This document shows, one piece after another, positions 12,601 to 25,690 of a stretch of 64,000 nt of DNA (position 1 is the first letter of the stretch; each line of letters opens with the position of its first letter). The notes below the pieces were generated by a model, which worked only from the letters and a program-made list of their open reading frames with translations, was not told the origin of the DNA and did no database searches. Source of the stretch: Toxoplasma gondii ME49. Taxonomy: Eukaryota > Apicomplexa > Conoidasida > Eucoccidiorida > Sarcocystidae. A program made the translations under genes and the position numbers. The stretch is taken from positions 1,644,043 through 1,708,042 of the forward strand of contig NC_031477.1 in assembly GCF_000006565.2 (NCBI RefSeq), in the 5' to 3' direction.

Positions 12601-15600
12601 ATTAATCTGGTGCGCGGGTTCACCGCGTCCTTGTGTTTCTTTTGGTTCTTCAGTCGAATGAAGGCATGACTGAAACGATGTGGTGTGACCTAGGAGGAAA
12701 AAGCGGTGTGGAGTGGCTTAGCAGAAAAGAGGACCAGGGGTATGAGACGCCAGGACAGGCACACTGATCTTTGCGATATCTGCGGACTAGAAGTGGGACA
12801 CCGTGGCAAGAAAGTTCCTCGTGGATGCTTCAGTAGTGCCGCCTATAGATACGTGTTGCAGCCCGTCTGGCTTCAGGAACCTAAGGTTTAAAGGTCTAAT
12901 TCTGAATTCGTCATATAGTTTCGGTTCTTCAGCTGCAGTGACCCTTGCACTTTATCCGACCGTCACCCAGAAATACTACGACGCACGCCATGGTGACACT
13001 ACCGGATCGCCTGGAGGAAACACGGAGGCTCGGGCAGCGTTGTTCTTGAGGTGACAATGGAGAGTTTGTGCTAGATCAAGACTGAAAAACTGCAGTGCAG
13101 TGATGTGCCGGTCGCGAATGTATGCGTTCGCAACACGATAGCCGGTGGAGATCTACATGCTGTTCTGGCACGAACAGACGGGGATGGAAGGTGCAGTGCC
13201 GACCATAAAATCGAACCGTAGAATCGTGCCTTGAGCCTCGCTGGTGAAGTGGGTGAAAGTGGAGAGACGACCACGTTTCTTTCTCACGATATTTCCGATA
13301 CTGATCGTTTTTGCCGGTAAGTTACTGAGTCGTGCTCGCGATGTGCTGCCTGCTACCTCTGTTGTCCATGCCCTTGTGGCACCATGCCTGAAAACAGACG
13401 CGTACCTGTTGCTGCATTCCCTCTCATTTACATTTAAAATTCGGCATGTTCGGAGGCCTCGCAAGTTTTCGTTGTTCAAAATTCTTGTTCGGATACTGAC
13501 GGCTCGAAGCCTCGCCCCACACTGAAGCACCAGGGCGTAACTAGGAAACTTGTCGGTGACGAGGAAGGCAGCATTCTACCGTTTCATGTAGGCCTGCCAT
13601 CGGACGTTGAACATCGCGAAGGAACGCAGTACAACATACAGTGAGGAACAAGCATGGAAACTTTAAGATCCATAGCGTTCCCACGTCGTTCTGTCTGACG
13701 GCGCATCAGGGGAGTGCTGCCAAGTTCTTCTGCGTCCATCTGCTTGCTGCGGCAAAACGGAGAGTGCGATACAACAAGACTATCTCTGGACGCCCGCTCC
13801 CTTAGGCTATTGACTGCGGAGAAGGAGACGCTTCACACTAGGTTGCGACCGAATCGTTGTTCGTGCTCTTTTTCGTCCTTTCGAGTGAGGTAAACCCTCC
13901 TCTGCGCTGCCCAGGTGAACCCCAGAGAAATCGCTCGCTTCGAAGTCACGGTGACGGCACCCAAGTGGTCAGGGTGATTCACCCTGAGTTCGACCGGTCG
14001 CTTCATTGATTACAGATCGCAACTCGCGAGCGACACTGCGAGACAGACCCCGTCTCTTCTTTCCGCTTTTTTTGCCCGCGAGGAAGCTAGTTGCGACTTT
14101 AAAGTGCGGCGCGCGTCAAAGCCGGACTACAGAGAACCCCGGCACTGTTTGAGAGTGCGGTGTGTGGATGGGGGAGATGCAGTTTTTGGCCGGAAGTTTC
14201 TTCACGCAGACGCCTCGACGACAAAGACAAACTCACCCCGCGGACGAACTCTGAAGCAAATCGTCGAAGCTGATGCGGACCCACGTTACTCGCCGTCCAG
14301 TTTCGGCCCCGCGCCGTCCGGCTTACCCCATGGTGGAGAATCCCCCCGCCTCGCGCGCGTTGAGGATGGACTGCGAAAAACGCCAGCGATGGTGAGAGAG
14401 GCGGGTGCTGGTATGAGAGAGGAAGGAACCTGAAGGAGAGCAGTTTTCGATGAAAAGGAAACGAAGATCTGTCGGAATCGAAGCTGGAGAATGGGGGTGT
14501 CGAATGCATAGAAAAGGAAAGCCGGTCTTCCGCCTTTTCTCGGGAACGTAGATCCCTGCCCCTCACGACGGACGTTCTTGTCCCGTCTCTGCTCTTTCGT
14601 CGGTGATTTCACCCTTTTTCTTTGCATGCTCTACACACTGACTCCGTTCGCAGCAGTGTCCACTTCTCTGCTGTTCAATCTAATATTGGTCGTCCTGTCT
14701 CCGTCACGCAGAATCTTTGACTTTTGCTTGGGCATGCAGCGGCGTGTGCTCGCGGCCATCTCGATGGACATTTCCCCTCCCTTTTTTCTGCACGCCTCTC
14801 CGTGGCTAATTCTGGGCTGTCGACCTTTTCCTTTCCCTGGCGTCGCGTTCATCTGATTTGCCCTGTTGGGCGCACGTGCCTTATCGTGAGCCCTGTCGCG
14901 TTGCTCGAGTTGCTCCCCATGCCAATGCGAACAAGCGCAAGGTGTCTCCTCCAGCCTCTTTTTTCTCTCATTACATTTCGTCTCGGTCAAAAACCTGCAC
15001 GACGAATGAACCGTGCATGAGTTGCGTCCAGTCCACGAGTGGATCCTCGAGAGCCGCAGTTTCGCGAGCAGGCGTGTCCGACCTTTGCCTCGATACCCAA
15101 GGAAGCGTCCAGCACACGCTCAGAGACACCTGCTAGAGGCGGCGTTGATGACGGGCTTCCTGTTCCTTTTCAACCGCACACTTCCCTCGGCCATTTCTGT
15201 TCCTTCTGCTGCCAACCACTTCGAATGGATGTCCAACGAGCAGGTAGCGCCACGGCTGTGAGTTCTCGGCTTTTTTCGGCGCCGCTGACTGTCCGGAGCA
15301 GCTCCAGCAGCCTCGAACCTGCACAACGCGTTTGAAGGTTTGCTCGCATGTTGTGAATGCGTTTCCGTGCGAGGTCGTTCCTCAATCAGGTTGCGTGTTT
15401 CGGTTGCCAGCCGTCGCATTGCTGCCGATAGATGCGAGACCGAGACTGCCAATCCATCGAAGCCAGCAGTCGACCGCTGCTGACACGACCGCGGCTGCTT
15501 ACAATTCGAAGGGGCAAAACGTGAAGCTCGCGGATGCTCTTTGAGTCTTTGCGTCGACTGGCTGGTGTCGCGGTTTTCCGCAGCTCTCCGTAGAAAACTC

Positions 15601-16004
15601 CGTCGGTCACCCTAAACCCCCAAAGCATCCCAGGCCTTCCACTCTGCGAAGTGGCGCCTGCCCTCGTTTGACGCGTCACCTGCATTTGAGCACCCGTCTT
15701 TCTTCTGTGCGCACAAAACATCCCCGCCTGAGTGAGTCAGCAGATAACCTCCCGAGACCCTGCGACCCGGACGCGCGAGTGCGAGGTGCAGGAGCGTTCC
15801 ACGTCGCTGCTCGAGGCGTCGCCCGGGCCGCACTCGCCTAGTCAGTGTGGCTGGACTTGTCACCCGGTCGCTTCGTGCTCCTCGGGACGTAGCTGCGGAT
15901 CTTCACGTTTCTGTGGAAGGCCTTTTGTCCGTCTTCTGCGGCTTCGTCCCCTTCGTCTTCTGTTTCAACTTTAGGTTTCCGACCTTCCCCGTCACTCAGG
16001 CGCC
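9636..16004. other. Large head-to-head intergenic gap
   Basis: About 6.4 kb separate the divergent RABL3-like and eIF4B-like starts. Only short, unrecognisable reading frames occur. Pyrimidine-rich sequence near 14.0-15.9 kb probably belongs to the promoter or 5' leader of the eIF4B-like gene; TCACTCAG ending at 16000 could be a leader-intron acceptor just before its ATG. Confidence 0.5.
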
Positions 16005-19000
16005 ATGACGCAGGGTTCCACAGAGCCCGCGCTTCCCGTCGCTGAAGGCGGCAAGTGCGAAGAGACCGTCCTCAGTTCGCCAGCAGATGCGGCGCCAAAG
16101 TCAACGCCGTCAGACTCTCCCTCTTGCTCCGTAGTTCCTCCCGGCGCGGCCGCGCCGCCTTCCGACACTCCGGACAAGCAGGCGCCTTCGGAGAAGCAGG
16201 AAGCTCGCACATCGACTCTCTCCGCGAAGCACGAGGAGGGCGCGGCGCGCGCGCAGCCCGAAGCCACCCCGGGGCCTGGCAAGAGCCAGGAAGAGGAGAC
16301 GGGAGACGGCAGCGCGTCGCCGGCCTCTGCAGGCAAAAAGGAGGAAAAGTCCGGCGAAACAACCACCTCGACCGTCCGCGTCCACAGATGGGCAGACGAA
16401 AGCGACGACCTCGACTCGCCGTCCTTCGACCCCATGTCCAGTGCGGAAGTGGAGCCGCCAGAATTCGACCTCGGCATGTCCGGCTACCAGCCGCCGAGCG
16501 TCAGGAGCACAGGAAACGGCATCGTGTCGCATGCAGACGCAGGCGGCTACCGCCGAGGCGTGCCAGGCCAGAGCTCGTTCAGCGGCGGCTACGGAGGCCT
16601 CGTCGACTCCCGCTTTGGAGGTGAGTCTGAAAGTTGGCAACGAGAGGGAAGCAGGAGACAGCCTAGGGAGTGTTCCGCGGAGCGTCAGGTTTTTCAGGAT
16701 CTGCATGCACCAGAGCGTGTTCCGTCAAATAAGTTGTCTCGTTTCAAGCACCTCTGTTTATCAATATACGCAACGACACACAACACAAACTACCACTCAC
16801 GTTTTCGCTTTTGCGAGGCGCGAACAGGCTGAGAAAGTGTCTGACTGCGGGCCAGCGGTGGCATGCGTGAACGACGCGGCAACGCTTACACCGGTTCGAC
16901 GAACATGTTGGCAGAGTTGAACAAGAGTTCTGTGGATCTGAGCGACGTAGCAGAGAGGGGGAGAGCAAGCCCGAACGACAGAGGGGCAAACGAACGAGCA
17001 GGACGTGGAGCGTACGTGTGCGTGTATTTGCATGGAGACACGTGGTGTCTCCAAGTTTCCCGACCCATGAAGGAGCTACTCAGTGTGTCTCTGTTTCTCC
17101 CCTTCATACTTGCGCCCTTCTTGAAAGGCTCGTTCTCGGGCGCCTTGCGGTGTGTTCTCGCGTGTGACAGGTCTCGTGAACCCTCCCCATGGACATCCCC
17201 ACGGGCCGCCGGCGTCAGTGGGCCTCGGCGACGGGGGCTTCATGCAAGGCGGCGTGACAGGGCCTTTCACTGAGGTGTATGTCGCCGAGCTCGACGCCCA
17301 TGTAACGGAAGAAGACGTGTCTTCCATTTTCGCGCCGGGCTTGACCGTGCGAAATGTACGCATTGTACGCGAACAGGCCAACAGGGGCAACAAAGGCGGA
17401 CCCAATGCAACGTGCGGCGGTAAGGCTGAAGCGCTAACGTAACGACTTCTCTTTCTACGGCTTTATCAATTTCAGTTCACTTCTGACAATCTCTATATAT
17501 CTACATGTGCATGCATGTACGTGTCTAGATTTTTCTGTCTCTCTTTCTGTCTACCTATCTAGCTATCTATTTATCCGTCCGTCTATCTTTCTGTCTGTCT
17601 CTGTCTCGACATATAGATATTGTACGCGTCGTGGTGTATTGTCAAGCGTGCGTCGAGACACCTAGGAAGACATTCGCACATGCGTAGTGGCTGGAGAAGT
17701 GCATAGGGGGATCCAAGTCCCTTGAGCACTTGAGAGGAAGGCAGAAGAATTTCAAAATGCTGTAGGAAGTAGGGATTGACAGGGGCCCTAAGAAAGGCGT
17801 GTTGTCGATTATAAGGACGGAGAACTGTCGTGTATGGACATTGTTGACTACCCAAGACGAAGAGACAGCCCCAGCGGTGTGAGCTCTCGTTATCCACTCG
17901 AAGGCTATCCTCACGAATCATTGCCATAGCGCGGTCGTTGTTCTTATGCGCTCCGCCCGTCTTTCTTGCCCTCATCGGTGCTTTTCGCTCCTCTGTTTAT
18001 CCCCTTGGGCAGCGTATGTGACGTTCCATTCTCCGGAGGATGCACAGCGAGCTCTGGCGTTCCACGGGAAGCTGTACCGTCCGCCTCGCGGCGCGGGTTT
18101 GTCGTCCTCTCAGGGCCTCCGCGGGTCCTCTCGCCAGGCGGGCTCTGGAGGCTCGGGCGTGTCGGCGCGCGTTCTGCGCATCTCGGCGATCTCGTCCCCG
18201 CCGCTGCTCTCGGGGGAAGGCGGCTCGCCGTATCTGCTCTCCAGGGCGACTCGGAGCGGGTCTCTGGGGCACTTGCACTCCGCAGGGTCTCCCCACCTTC
18301 TGCCGCGAGGCGGCCGCGGCTTTGGGGGCGTCTACGGCCAGGCAGTCGCCGACCTCCACCAGCAAGCTGCCTCTCTGCCCTACCGAAGCAACGGCGCGGC
18401 TCCGGGCCCCGGCCCAGCGGGCCCTCAGGGCGGCCGCAAGGGTTTCCCTGGGGACGAAAGCGCGCGCGGCGACCGCGGCCGCGAGCCCGACGGCACGGGC
18501 AAGGCCGGGGGCGCGGGCTTCGGCGCGGGTCGACGGAAGAAGTCCAAGAGCCCCGACTTCTCTGAGTTGCGCAAAGAGACAGGAGCAGGAACAGCCCGGA
18601 GCCCCGGCGCCGGCGCCCCAGACCAGAAGGCACGAGGGAGAGACGAGCCCAGCGGCGCAGGCGCGGGCCCGCGCGCCGCCGCGGCGGGAGACAAGGAAGA
18701 GACCGCACCTCCTGAGCCTCCCAGAGAGAGGCCCAAACTTCTCTTGAAGCCCCGATCCAAACCCCTGGATGCGGCCGCCGAGTAAGCGTGGGACGGAGAG
18801 GAACACAGGGGAACTGAGGGGAGAGAGAGAGGGAAGAGTAAGTGCGGAGAAGAGACCTTTCAATGAGCGGCACAGCAGCCACTTTGTTTTGGGGCCCCGA
18901 AAGTGTAGTAGAAAAACGCGCAGACGTTGCGCCACGTCTGTATGAGGACAACATGAGTTCTGGTGGAACGATATATGTGTACTTACGCATATTCACTTGC

Positions 19001-22000
19001 TGATTTCCGTGTGACTGATATCAGTGTTCGCTCGCATGTTTACCCTAAGCCCAAGAGATTTTCTTTTGAAAAAAGACGCTTCATCTGTCTCGTGGTTCAA
19101 TGAAGGAAAGAGAGATTTGCTTCGCGCTTGACGTTTTTTGGGTTTGTGGTTTCTCCGCCAGGCCGCCGAAACTGAACCCTGCTATTTTTGGGGCGGCCAA
19201 GCCGATCGACGACCCGGTGGCGAAGCGACAGCCAACGGGCTCTGGGGCTTCGCCGGCGTTTGGCGACTCTCTTGCTACTGCGTCGAGTGAACGTCGGGCC
19301 TCGGGTGCCGGACCGGTCTCACCTCGAGGCGAGACCGGCGCGGGCCTGGGGCCCGCCGACATGTCCGTTCCCAGTCTCAAGAGAGGCGACGCGGCCAAGG
19401 GGCGAGGGGCGGCTGAGAAGCCCGCGGACAAAGAGACACGAGGCCCGCGGGGAGCGAGTGCGCGAGGGAGCGTACTTTTTGCGCGACGCGAGGAAACCCA
19501 GACGGGCACCACAGAGGACGGGAGACAGAAGGGAAGGGCTGGCGGGTCCCAGAAAGGCCCTGAGGGCGGGGAGCAGACTACGGCCGCGCATACGCATCCA
19601 GGGCCCGGGCGCGACAGGGGAGAAAAGGAGCGAGACGAGTGGAGCGGATTATATTCGGGGGCGTGGAGACACTCGGCAGAGAGACACGCGGAGAAAGACG
19701 CAGGCGAGGACCCGAGCGCGGGCGCGAAGGGCCACCAGGCCCTGCAGGAGGACGAACATGGCCGGAGAACTTCAGGCATCGCTAAGGGCGAAGCACGCAC
19801 GGAAACAGAACGAAAGCCCTCTCGGACGGGCGACCCGTTCGGCGGCGCGAGACCAAGAGACGAGTTCGAGTGGCAGCGCAAGAAGGTGAGAGCAAGAGAC
19901 AGACCCAGAAATAATGAAAAGAAGGGTGGTGAAGGGTGGTGAGAAAGGGATAGCGATGTTGAAGCTTTGCGAATGCACAAGCGGGGTGTGTGTTAGAGAG
20001 TGATGCGATAGCGATTGAATAGGTCATCTTGAAAAAGAGACTACGGATCGAAAGGGAAATGTAACAACTGAATGTGAGGTTAAATACGTTTCCCATTTGG
20101 GTTGTTTCCCGGCGTCCCTGATTTTCGCTTGCGTTATCTAATTGTGCTTTGTATATTATCGCTGGCACCTCCTTCACTGTTCTGATGTGTCTCTGTCGTT
20201 TATGTCTTAGGAGGCTGCAGGGACGCCATCGGTGCTTCCTGAGGACCCTGTGCGTGTTTCGCCCCTCCAGCATCCGCCGCTGTCGCCGTATCTGCCCCAC
20301 GGAGCCCACTCGGGGCGACCCGCAACTGGCTTTCTCCCGCCTTCCTACGCCTCATACGGGTCCCAGTCTGAGATAGGTTCGCACACAGGGGCCTTGGGGC
20401 CCCGCGGGTCTGATGAGAGCGCACGGACGCCGCCTTCTGGGACGCCAGATGGAGGCAACAGCAGTCGGGGCATTTTGGGCCCGTCGCCGTCGGCGCGAAG
20501 CGGCAGTGGAGCCGCGACGGCGGTCGGAGTGTTGAGCGGGAGCGGGGCGTCCCCCTCCGGGGCCCCAGCGAAGGGCTCGAACTCGATGGGGCGAGGTCCC
20601 GGGTCGCTGGCTCCCATACCCGTGGGCCCCGGCGGGCCTCCGGGCTCGCCCCTGAAGGGCGTCGCCCAGACGCCGCCCCGCAGCGGAGTCGCCTCGTCTC
20701 TTCAGCCGTCCCCAAACGCATCGCCCTCGATGGGCCCGGGCATATGGGGCCGCAGTGTCCAAGGCAGTCCGCCGATGCAAAAGGGGGACGGGGCGCCTCG
20801 CGGCGGCTCCGGAGGCCGGCCGGCGTCGCCTGCAGGCGCGCAGAAGGAGCCGCTCTGGCGGAGCAGTGTCTCCGCCGGGCCTCGGGGCGCCGGGGCGGGC
20901 CCGCACGATTCGCCGAGCCTCTTGCCCGGCGGCGGTAGGGGCGTCTGCCGCCCCACCGTAAACAACCAGGCCGGCGAGGGCCTGCTCCCCGTGGGGCGCG
21001 GCGCCGACGGGAAGGAGCAAGACCGAACCGCGTTGTCTGGGGATGGCGTGCTGGCGGCGCCCATGCCCCGCGGAGAGAGTGAGGAGGGCCGCGGTGCGCC
21101 GGGGCCTGCTGGCCCCACCCCGGGTTCCTACGACGGTGTCGCTAGTTGGGCGCGAAAGCCCCAGAACCCCATCCACGTCCGAGCCGTCCAGACGGTCGTG
21201 CTCGCTGGCGGCGGCGAACAAACCAGCATGCTGCCTCTGCTCAGTGCCGAGGGCCCGCAGGATCGTGGAGCCCGAGAGACAGGCCGGGGCGAGGCCCGAG
21301 AGACAGGTCCTCAGGCCGACAGGCCCTCGGGCATCCGCAGCCTGGCTGAGCAGCTGCTGCCCTCACAGGCGACAGACGTCAAGGGGAAGGCTGCAGACGA
21401 AAAGGAAGAAGAAAAAAAGAAGGAAAACAAGATCCCAGACATTTTAAGCAAACCTGAACAGAAACAGGGACAGGTAAGAAACGGTGCAAGACTCAATAAA
21501 GCAACATTTTTTCTAGAACATGACACAGCTCGAGGTTCATGTTGACCGAAGATATATATATATATATATATTTATGTAGTGAAGAAAGTATGTATTTATG
21601 GCGATGGTTTCTGAGAGTTACTTGATTTCGAGAGAAGCAAGAGGAGAAACTATGTTTTTGTGTGACAGTGACAATCTGCATCTGTGAAAAACCGCGTCGT
21701 CGCTCTCCGTTGCTGGACTCCTAGCATCTTCGCTGTTGATGGTGTCTCATGGAATTCGCTCCCTCACATCCGTTGGTATGTTTCGATATCTTCCTGCTCT
21801 TCTCTCCCCTCTCCTATTTCTTTTCTTTCTTTCCTTTATTTGATCTCCTTCTTTTCTTTATTTTTCATTCGTTTTCTCTCCTTTCTTTCTCTCTTTCTCA
21901 TCTTCGTTCTCTTTCTTCCTATTTTCTCTTCCTTTTCTCCTTCGTGTGCCTGCCGTTCTTCGCGGACATGCCTGGTCTCGCTCTGTTCCGACTGTGTCTC

Positions 22001-23263
22001 TGCAGACGGTCTGGGAGGCGCGCAACGAAGTCCTCGGACTCGCCAAGCGGGACGCGGGTGCCACCGAGGAGACAGTCGAAGTCGGAGACTCTCTGGAGGG
22101 ACGCGAAGAGACAGGGCGCACCTCACAGGCTCCGAAGAGCGCGCCGAGAGAAGGAAGCAACGAGGAAACCCCAGGGACCTCTGGAGCTGCGTCCGACAGT
22201 CAAGGCGAGGAGGAGGGACGCGAGGGCGATCGGGGCAAGGGCAGAAGGAGCGTGCAGCCGCATGACCGCGAAGTGCGGGGACAGGCGCAGAGCGCGTACG
22301 AGAGAGGGGGGCGGTCGAGCGGGTATGGCCGCGTCAAGGGGGAAGAGACGCCGCACAGCTTTCAGGTTGCCAGGGGGTATGACGGAGGCCCTGAGAAGAG
22401 AGACGAAGAAGGACGACGAACCGCGGGGCATCGAGACGCCAGAGGCGGACGCGGCGGCCGCTTTCGCGGCGGGGAAAGAACCCGCTGGCGGCGCTACCCT
22501 GGGGACGGAGGAGACGCGACGCCGTCTGAGAGAACGGTGAGACGGGGAAACGAAAAGTACAGACGAAGAAGCTTCACCGATAGCGACCGCGACAAAGCAG
22601 AGGGATCTTCAACATGGGTGGATTAGAAGTAACACGGACAGACAAAGTGACGATGATATGAGAGGAATCGAGCAACGGAGGGAGAAACGGGACAGGAGGG
22701 TGAGGTTGAGAGATCAGGGCACAGCTTTGGGAGAATAGGTGACGACACCCCTTGAGGGGAAGCGAGAGTCGGTTTCACCTGTCACCACGAAGGTGCAGCT
22801 GGACTTGCATGCAGGATCTGCGCCGGCTTTTCATTGGGCGCCTGTTTCTCTCGTATTTTTCCCGCGTTCTCTGTTCTGTCTTTTTCTCCAGGGCGACGAC
22901 CAAGGAACGAACGCCACGGGGGATCAACGCTTCCAACATGCAGGTGAGATCGAACGTCGTTTTTTCTGCTTTGGGTAATTGCGCGAGCCTTTTCTTTTGC
23001 CTGTTGCGCCGGTGGCTGTTGTCTGTGTTTCGTTAGTCGTGAGCGGCGTTCGAGAGAACCGTCTCGCTCATCCGCAGGCTTCTCCGTTTCTGTCTTTCTC
23101 GCTTTTTCCGGCTTTACGGATTGGCATATTCTTGGTATTCCTTCATTTCTCTGTTTTTCCGTTTCCTGTGCTTTTCCGTTTTTTCCCTTTGCTTCTTTTC
23201 GAAACGCAGAGGATGGACTTCCGCAGCGCACTGGTCGTCTTCTCTTGTATTTCATCCGATATG

Positions 23264-23294
<31 letters not shown>

Positions 23295-25690
23295 ACATAT
23301 ATATATATATATATATATCGGGTTTAGCAGAATGAACTAGGCACGCCTATTCGAATTTCTAGAGACTTACGCGTATGTAGTTGTTCTTTCCATGTATATC
23401 CACACGTATATATGTATGTATATATATATATATATATTTGTTTATGTATGTGTATAGATCACGCGGTTGTTTCTCTTTTTCAATTTGTGAGACTCTCCGG
23501 TCTCTGTGTCTGTTGTTCTGCAAACGCGACAAGTCGGCTACCTGCGAATGCAGTCTGGCGACGGATCTAAACCTGCCTGCTTCCGTTTCCACCTTGGTTT
23601 TTTTCACGGGCTTCTGGTCGCGTGTCTGCAGAGACGCCTGAGACACCGAACGGCGATGACGCGGAACAGAACTGTCAAGGCGCGAAAGCCAGTTCTCAGT
23701 GCGAGGGTGAGGGTGAGAAGGGGAGACGCCGCGGGGAGGCTCAGGCGTCGTCCCCTGTTCACGACTTTCCTCAAGCAGAGAAGTCCTTCCGGCGCCGGGG
23801 CGGGGACAGAGGCCGAAGCATGTGGCGGGGCGTCGACGGCAGACCCGACGGCGCCGGCAGGGGACGAGGAGGCCGAAAACTTCGAGGTAAGCCGACAGGC
23901 GTTTGTTGCCAGAGAGGAGGACGCTTTTGCAGCGGGAGTATGTTCGACGAAACGGAGACGAAGGGGGAGAAAAAAGGAATTATGGATGCATGTGATATCC
24001 GACACAAGAGGCGGCCGGCGGGGCAGCTCGCGGCGAAAAAAAGGCGAAAAACGGACGTCGTCGGCGATACCGAAAAGAGGGGGGATGAGCGCATTCCTGG
24101 GGACGGGGCCACCAGCGATAGGGTTTCTATACACTCGAGGAAGGCGAGACAACGACAAGCTCGTTTAGGGGAAAAGCGCATTTGTGCTTTCGGGGGGAAG
24201 AGGGGCAGGTGCGTCTTTCTTTGGTTTCTCGTTTCGTTGAGAAACATAGCGAGAGAGAAACGAGAGAGCCGCCGTTGACATGTTACTGTACCGGGCAGGG
24301 ATGATATACTAGACCTCTACAATGGTATTTGCTGTATCTAGTCGCGACAAGGTGCTGGTCGCTTTCAGATGTTTTCCGTTGTCGTGCTCTAGAGGTGCAA
24401 GGCAGTTTTCTTGTCTTGTGTTTGGCGTCTTTCAGGAGACGGCATAGGAATCTCCAACGGCCACCAGCGTAAGCGAGAACGCAAGAAATAAAAGAGTTAA
24501 GGGCCGTATGTCGCTTCTGGGAGTAGGCTTAGACACATGTCGTCGCACGGACATAAAGCTCTGCTTGCTTTATCCGCTGTGACGCATGCACAGGTCGTCG
24601 CTTGTTTCGTCTAGAGGGCCTGTTGTCTCTTGTGTCGCTGTTTGTCCTTTTCGTTTCGTCTTTTGGGCAATGAACACGGCTCACGACGTCCTTTGTTTCC
24701 AAACGAGCCAAGCGGATGTTAAACATAACAGAACGCACCCCGTAGATCTCCGGTCCGTGCAGTATGGAGACTCGTCAGGGGGTCCTTTCGCTGTTTTTAT
24801 CCGATGCAATGCACATGCTCTCTCCCCGTTTCTTCAGCAGGCCGACACACACCTGGGCACCGCCGCGAGCAGCCTGGCGCTGCTGAGGAGGAGAGAGAAC
24901 AAGACTCTCAGGCGCCGACTCCTCGAGTGTAAGCCGACGAGGGAGAAAGAGCACTTGCCAGTCGCTGCTCCACGAAAGCGAAACACGGTCTCTTTTGTGT
25001 CCTCGCGTCGTTCGGTCCCGCGTCGGCAGCTGCCAGTGTCTGCCTCAGTTCCCGAGAGTAATGGGGTACACAGGAGTCTGTCCTCTGTCAAACGCGCTCG
25101 CTTGGTGGTGCTGAAGAGACTGCTGACAAGCTGGCGCTTCAGAGGAGAGAACGGAGGCTGTGCGCCCTTGAGCAAGTCGCCACGCAGACCCGCTGCAAAG
25201 CCTAAAGAAATGCAGCTTGCGCTTCTACGTGGCTACGCTATCAAACGCGTTTCGTCACTTCACTGACATGCCCCTGACGTAACGGAGGAGAAAAAGAACG
25301 GAGAAAAGACGACGGCAAAAGCGTGCACAAGTCGGGACGACAGCTGCTGTTCAGAAGAAAAGACCGATATAACTGTTTTGCTTGCAGACAAGGAATTAAC
25401 TGTAAAGGGAGACGGCGTGGACCGCACGTAACAGAAGCCCGTGGAATCGAGAAAGTAGCTGAATATCTCTCTCCCAAACGTGAGGTCGTATTCCTGTGAG
25501 TCTTGGTGAGTGTGCGTCTCGTTTTGCATGTCCATGCCACCACATGCGTTTGTGGGTCTTGTGTCCTATGTTTTTCAGGCCGGCCCGTGCGATGTTGCCG
25601 CAAGCAGCTACCGGGTCGACGGGTGTGAAGACGAACAATCGTTTTTCAGCTTTCGCGGCCGATTCGGACGAAGGCGAGTCTTCCGATTAG
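16005..25690 (+). CDS. eIF4B-like RRM protein, translation initiation factor candidate
   Basis: Ten exons: 16005-16620, 17171-17419, 18013-18781, 19162-19885, 20211-21473, 22006-22536, 22892-22943, 23632-23886, 24838-24928 and 25579-25690. All junctions are GT-AG and in phase, giving 1553 residues. An RRM (about residues 237-310) is split by intron 2: RNP2-like EVYVAEL in exon 2 and RNP1-like AYVTFHSPEDAQRAL in exon 3. Before it lies an acidic VHRWADESDDLD segment. After it come RPKLLLKPRSKP, LNPAIFGAAKPIDD and GDPFGGARPRDEFEW, which resemble the LKPR and IFGxAKPxD motifs of eIF4B, an RNA-binding cofactor of the eIF4A helicase. Exons 6-8 are rich in Arg-Gly (RGGRGGRFRGG; RRRGGDRGRS). The C-terminus NRFSAFAADSDEGESSD is typical of translation and RNA-binding factors. 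Family assignment is inferred; a general RRM/RGG protein is the alternative. It is over twice the length of human eIF4B because of Gly/Pro/Ser-rich filler, especially exon 5. Exon 9 is low complexity and the least certain. Confidence 0.72.
17488..17612. repeat. Imperfect TCTA/TCTG microsatellite
   Basis: Interrupted pyrimidine-rich tetranucleotide repeats in intron 2 of the eIF4B-like gene. Confidence 0.8.
21552..21571. repeat. (TA)n microsatellite
   Basis: Short perfect TA run in intron 5 of the eIF4B-like gene. Confidence 0.85.
23266..23438. repeat. Paired (TA)n microsatellites
   Basis: Two TA-rich runs, 23266-23318 and 23407-23438, in intron 7 of the eIF4B-like gene. Confidence 0.85.

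Noticed and set aside
17944..18996. 350-codon minus-strand open frame
   Set aside because: Exact antisense of eIF4B-like exon 3, which carries the RRM half and joins in phase on the + strand.
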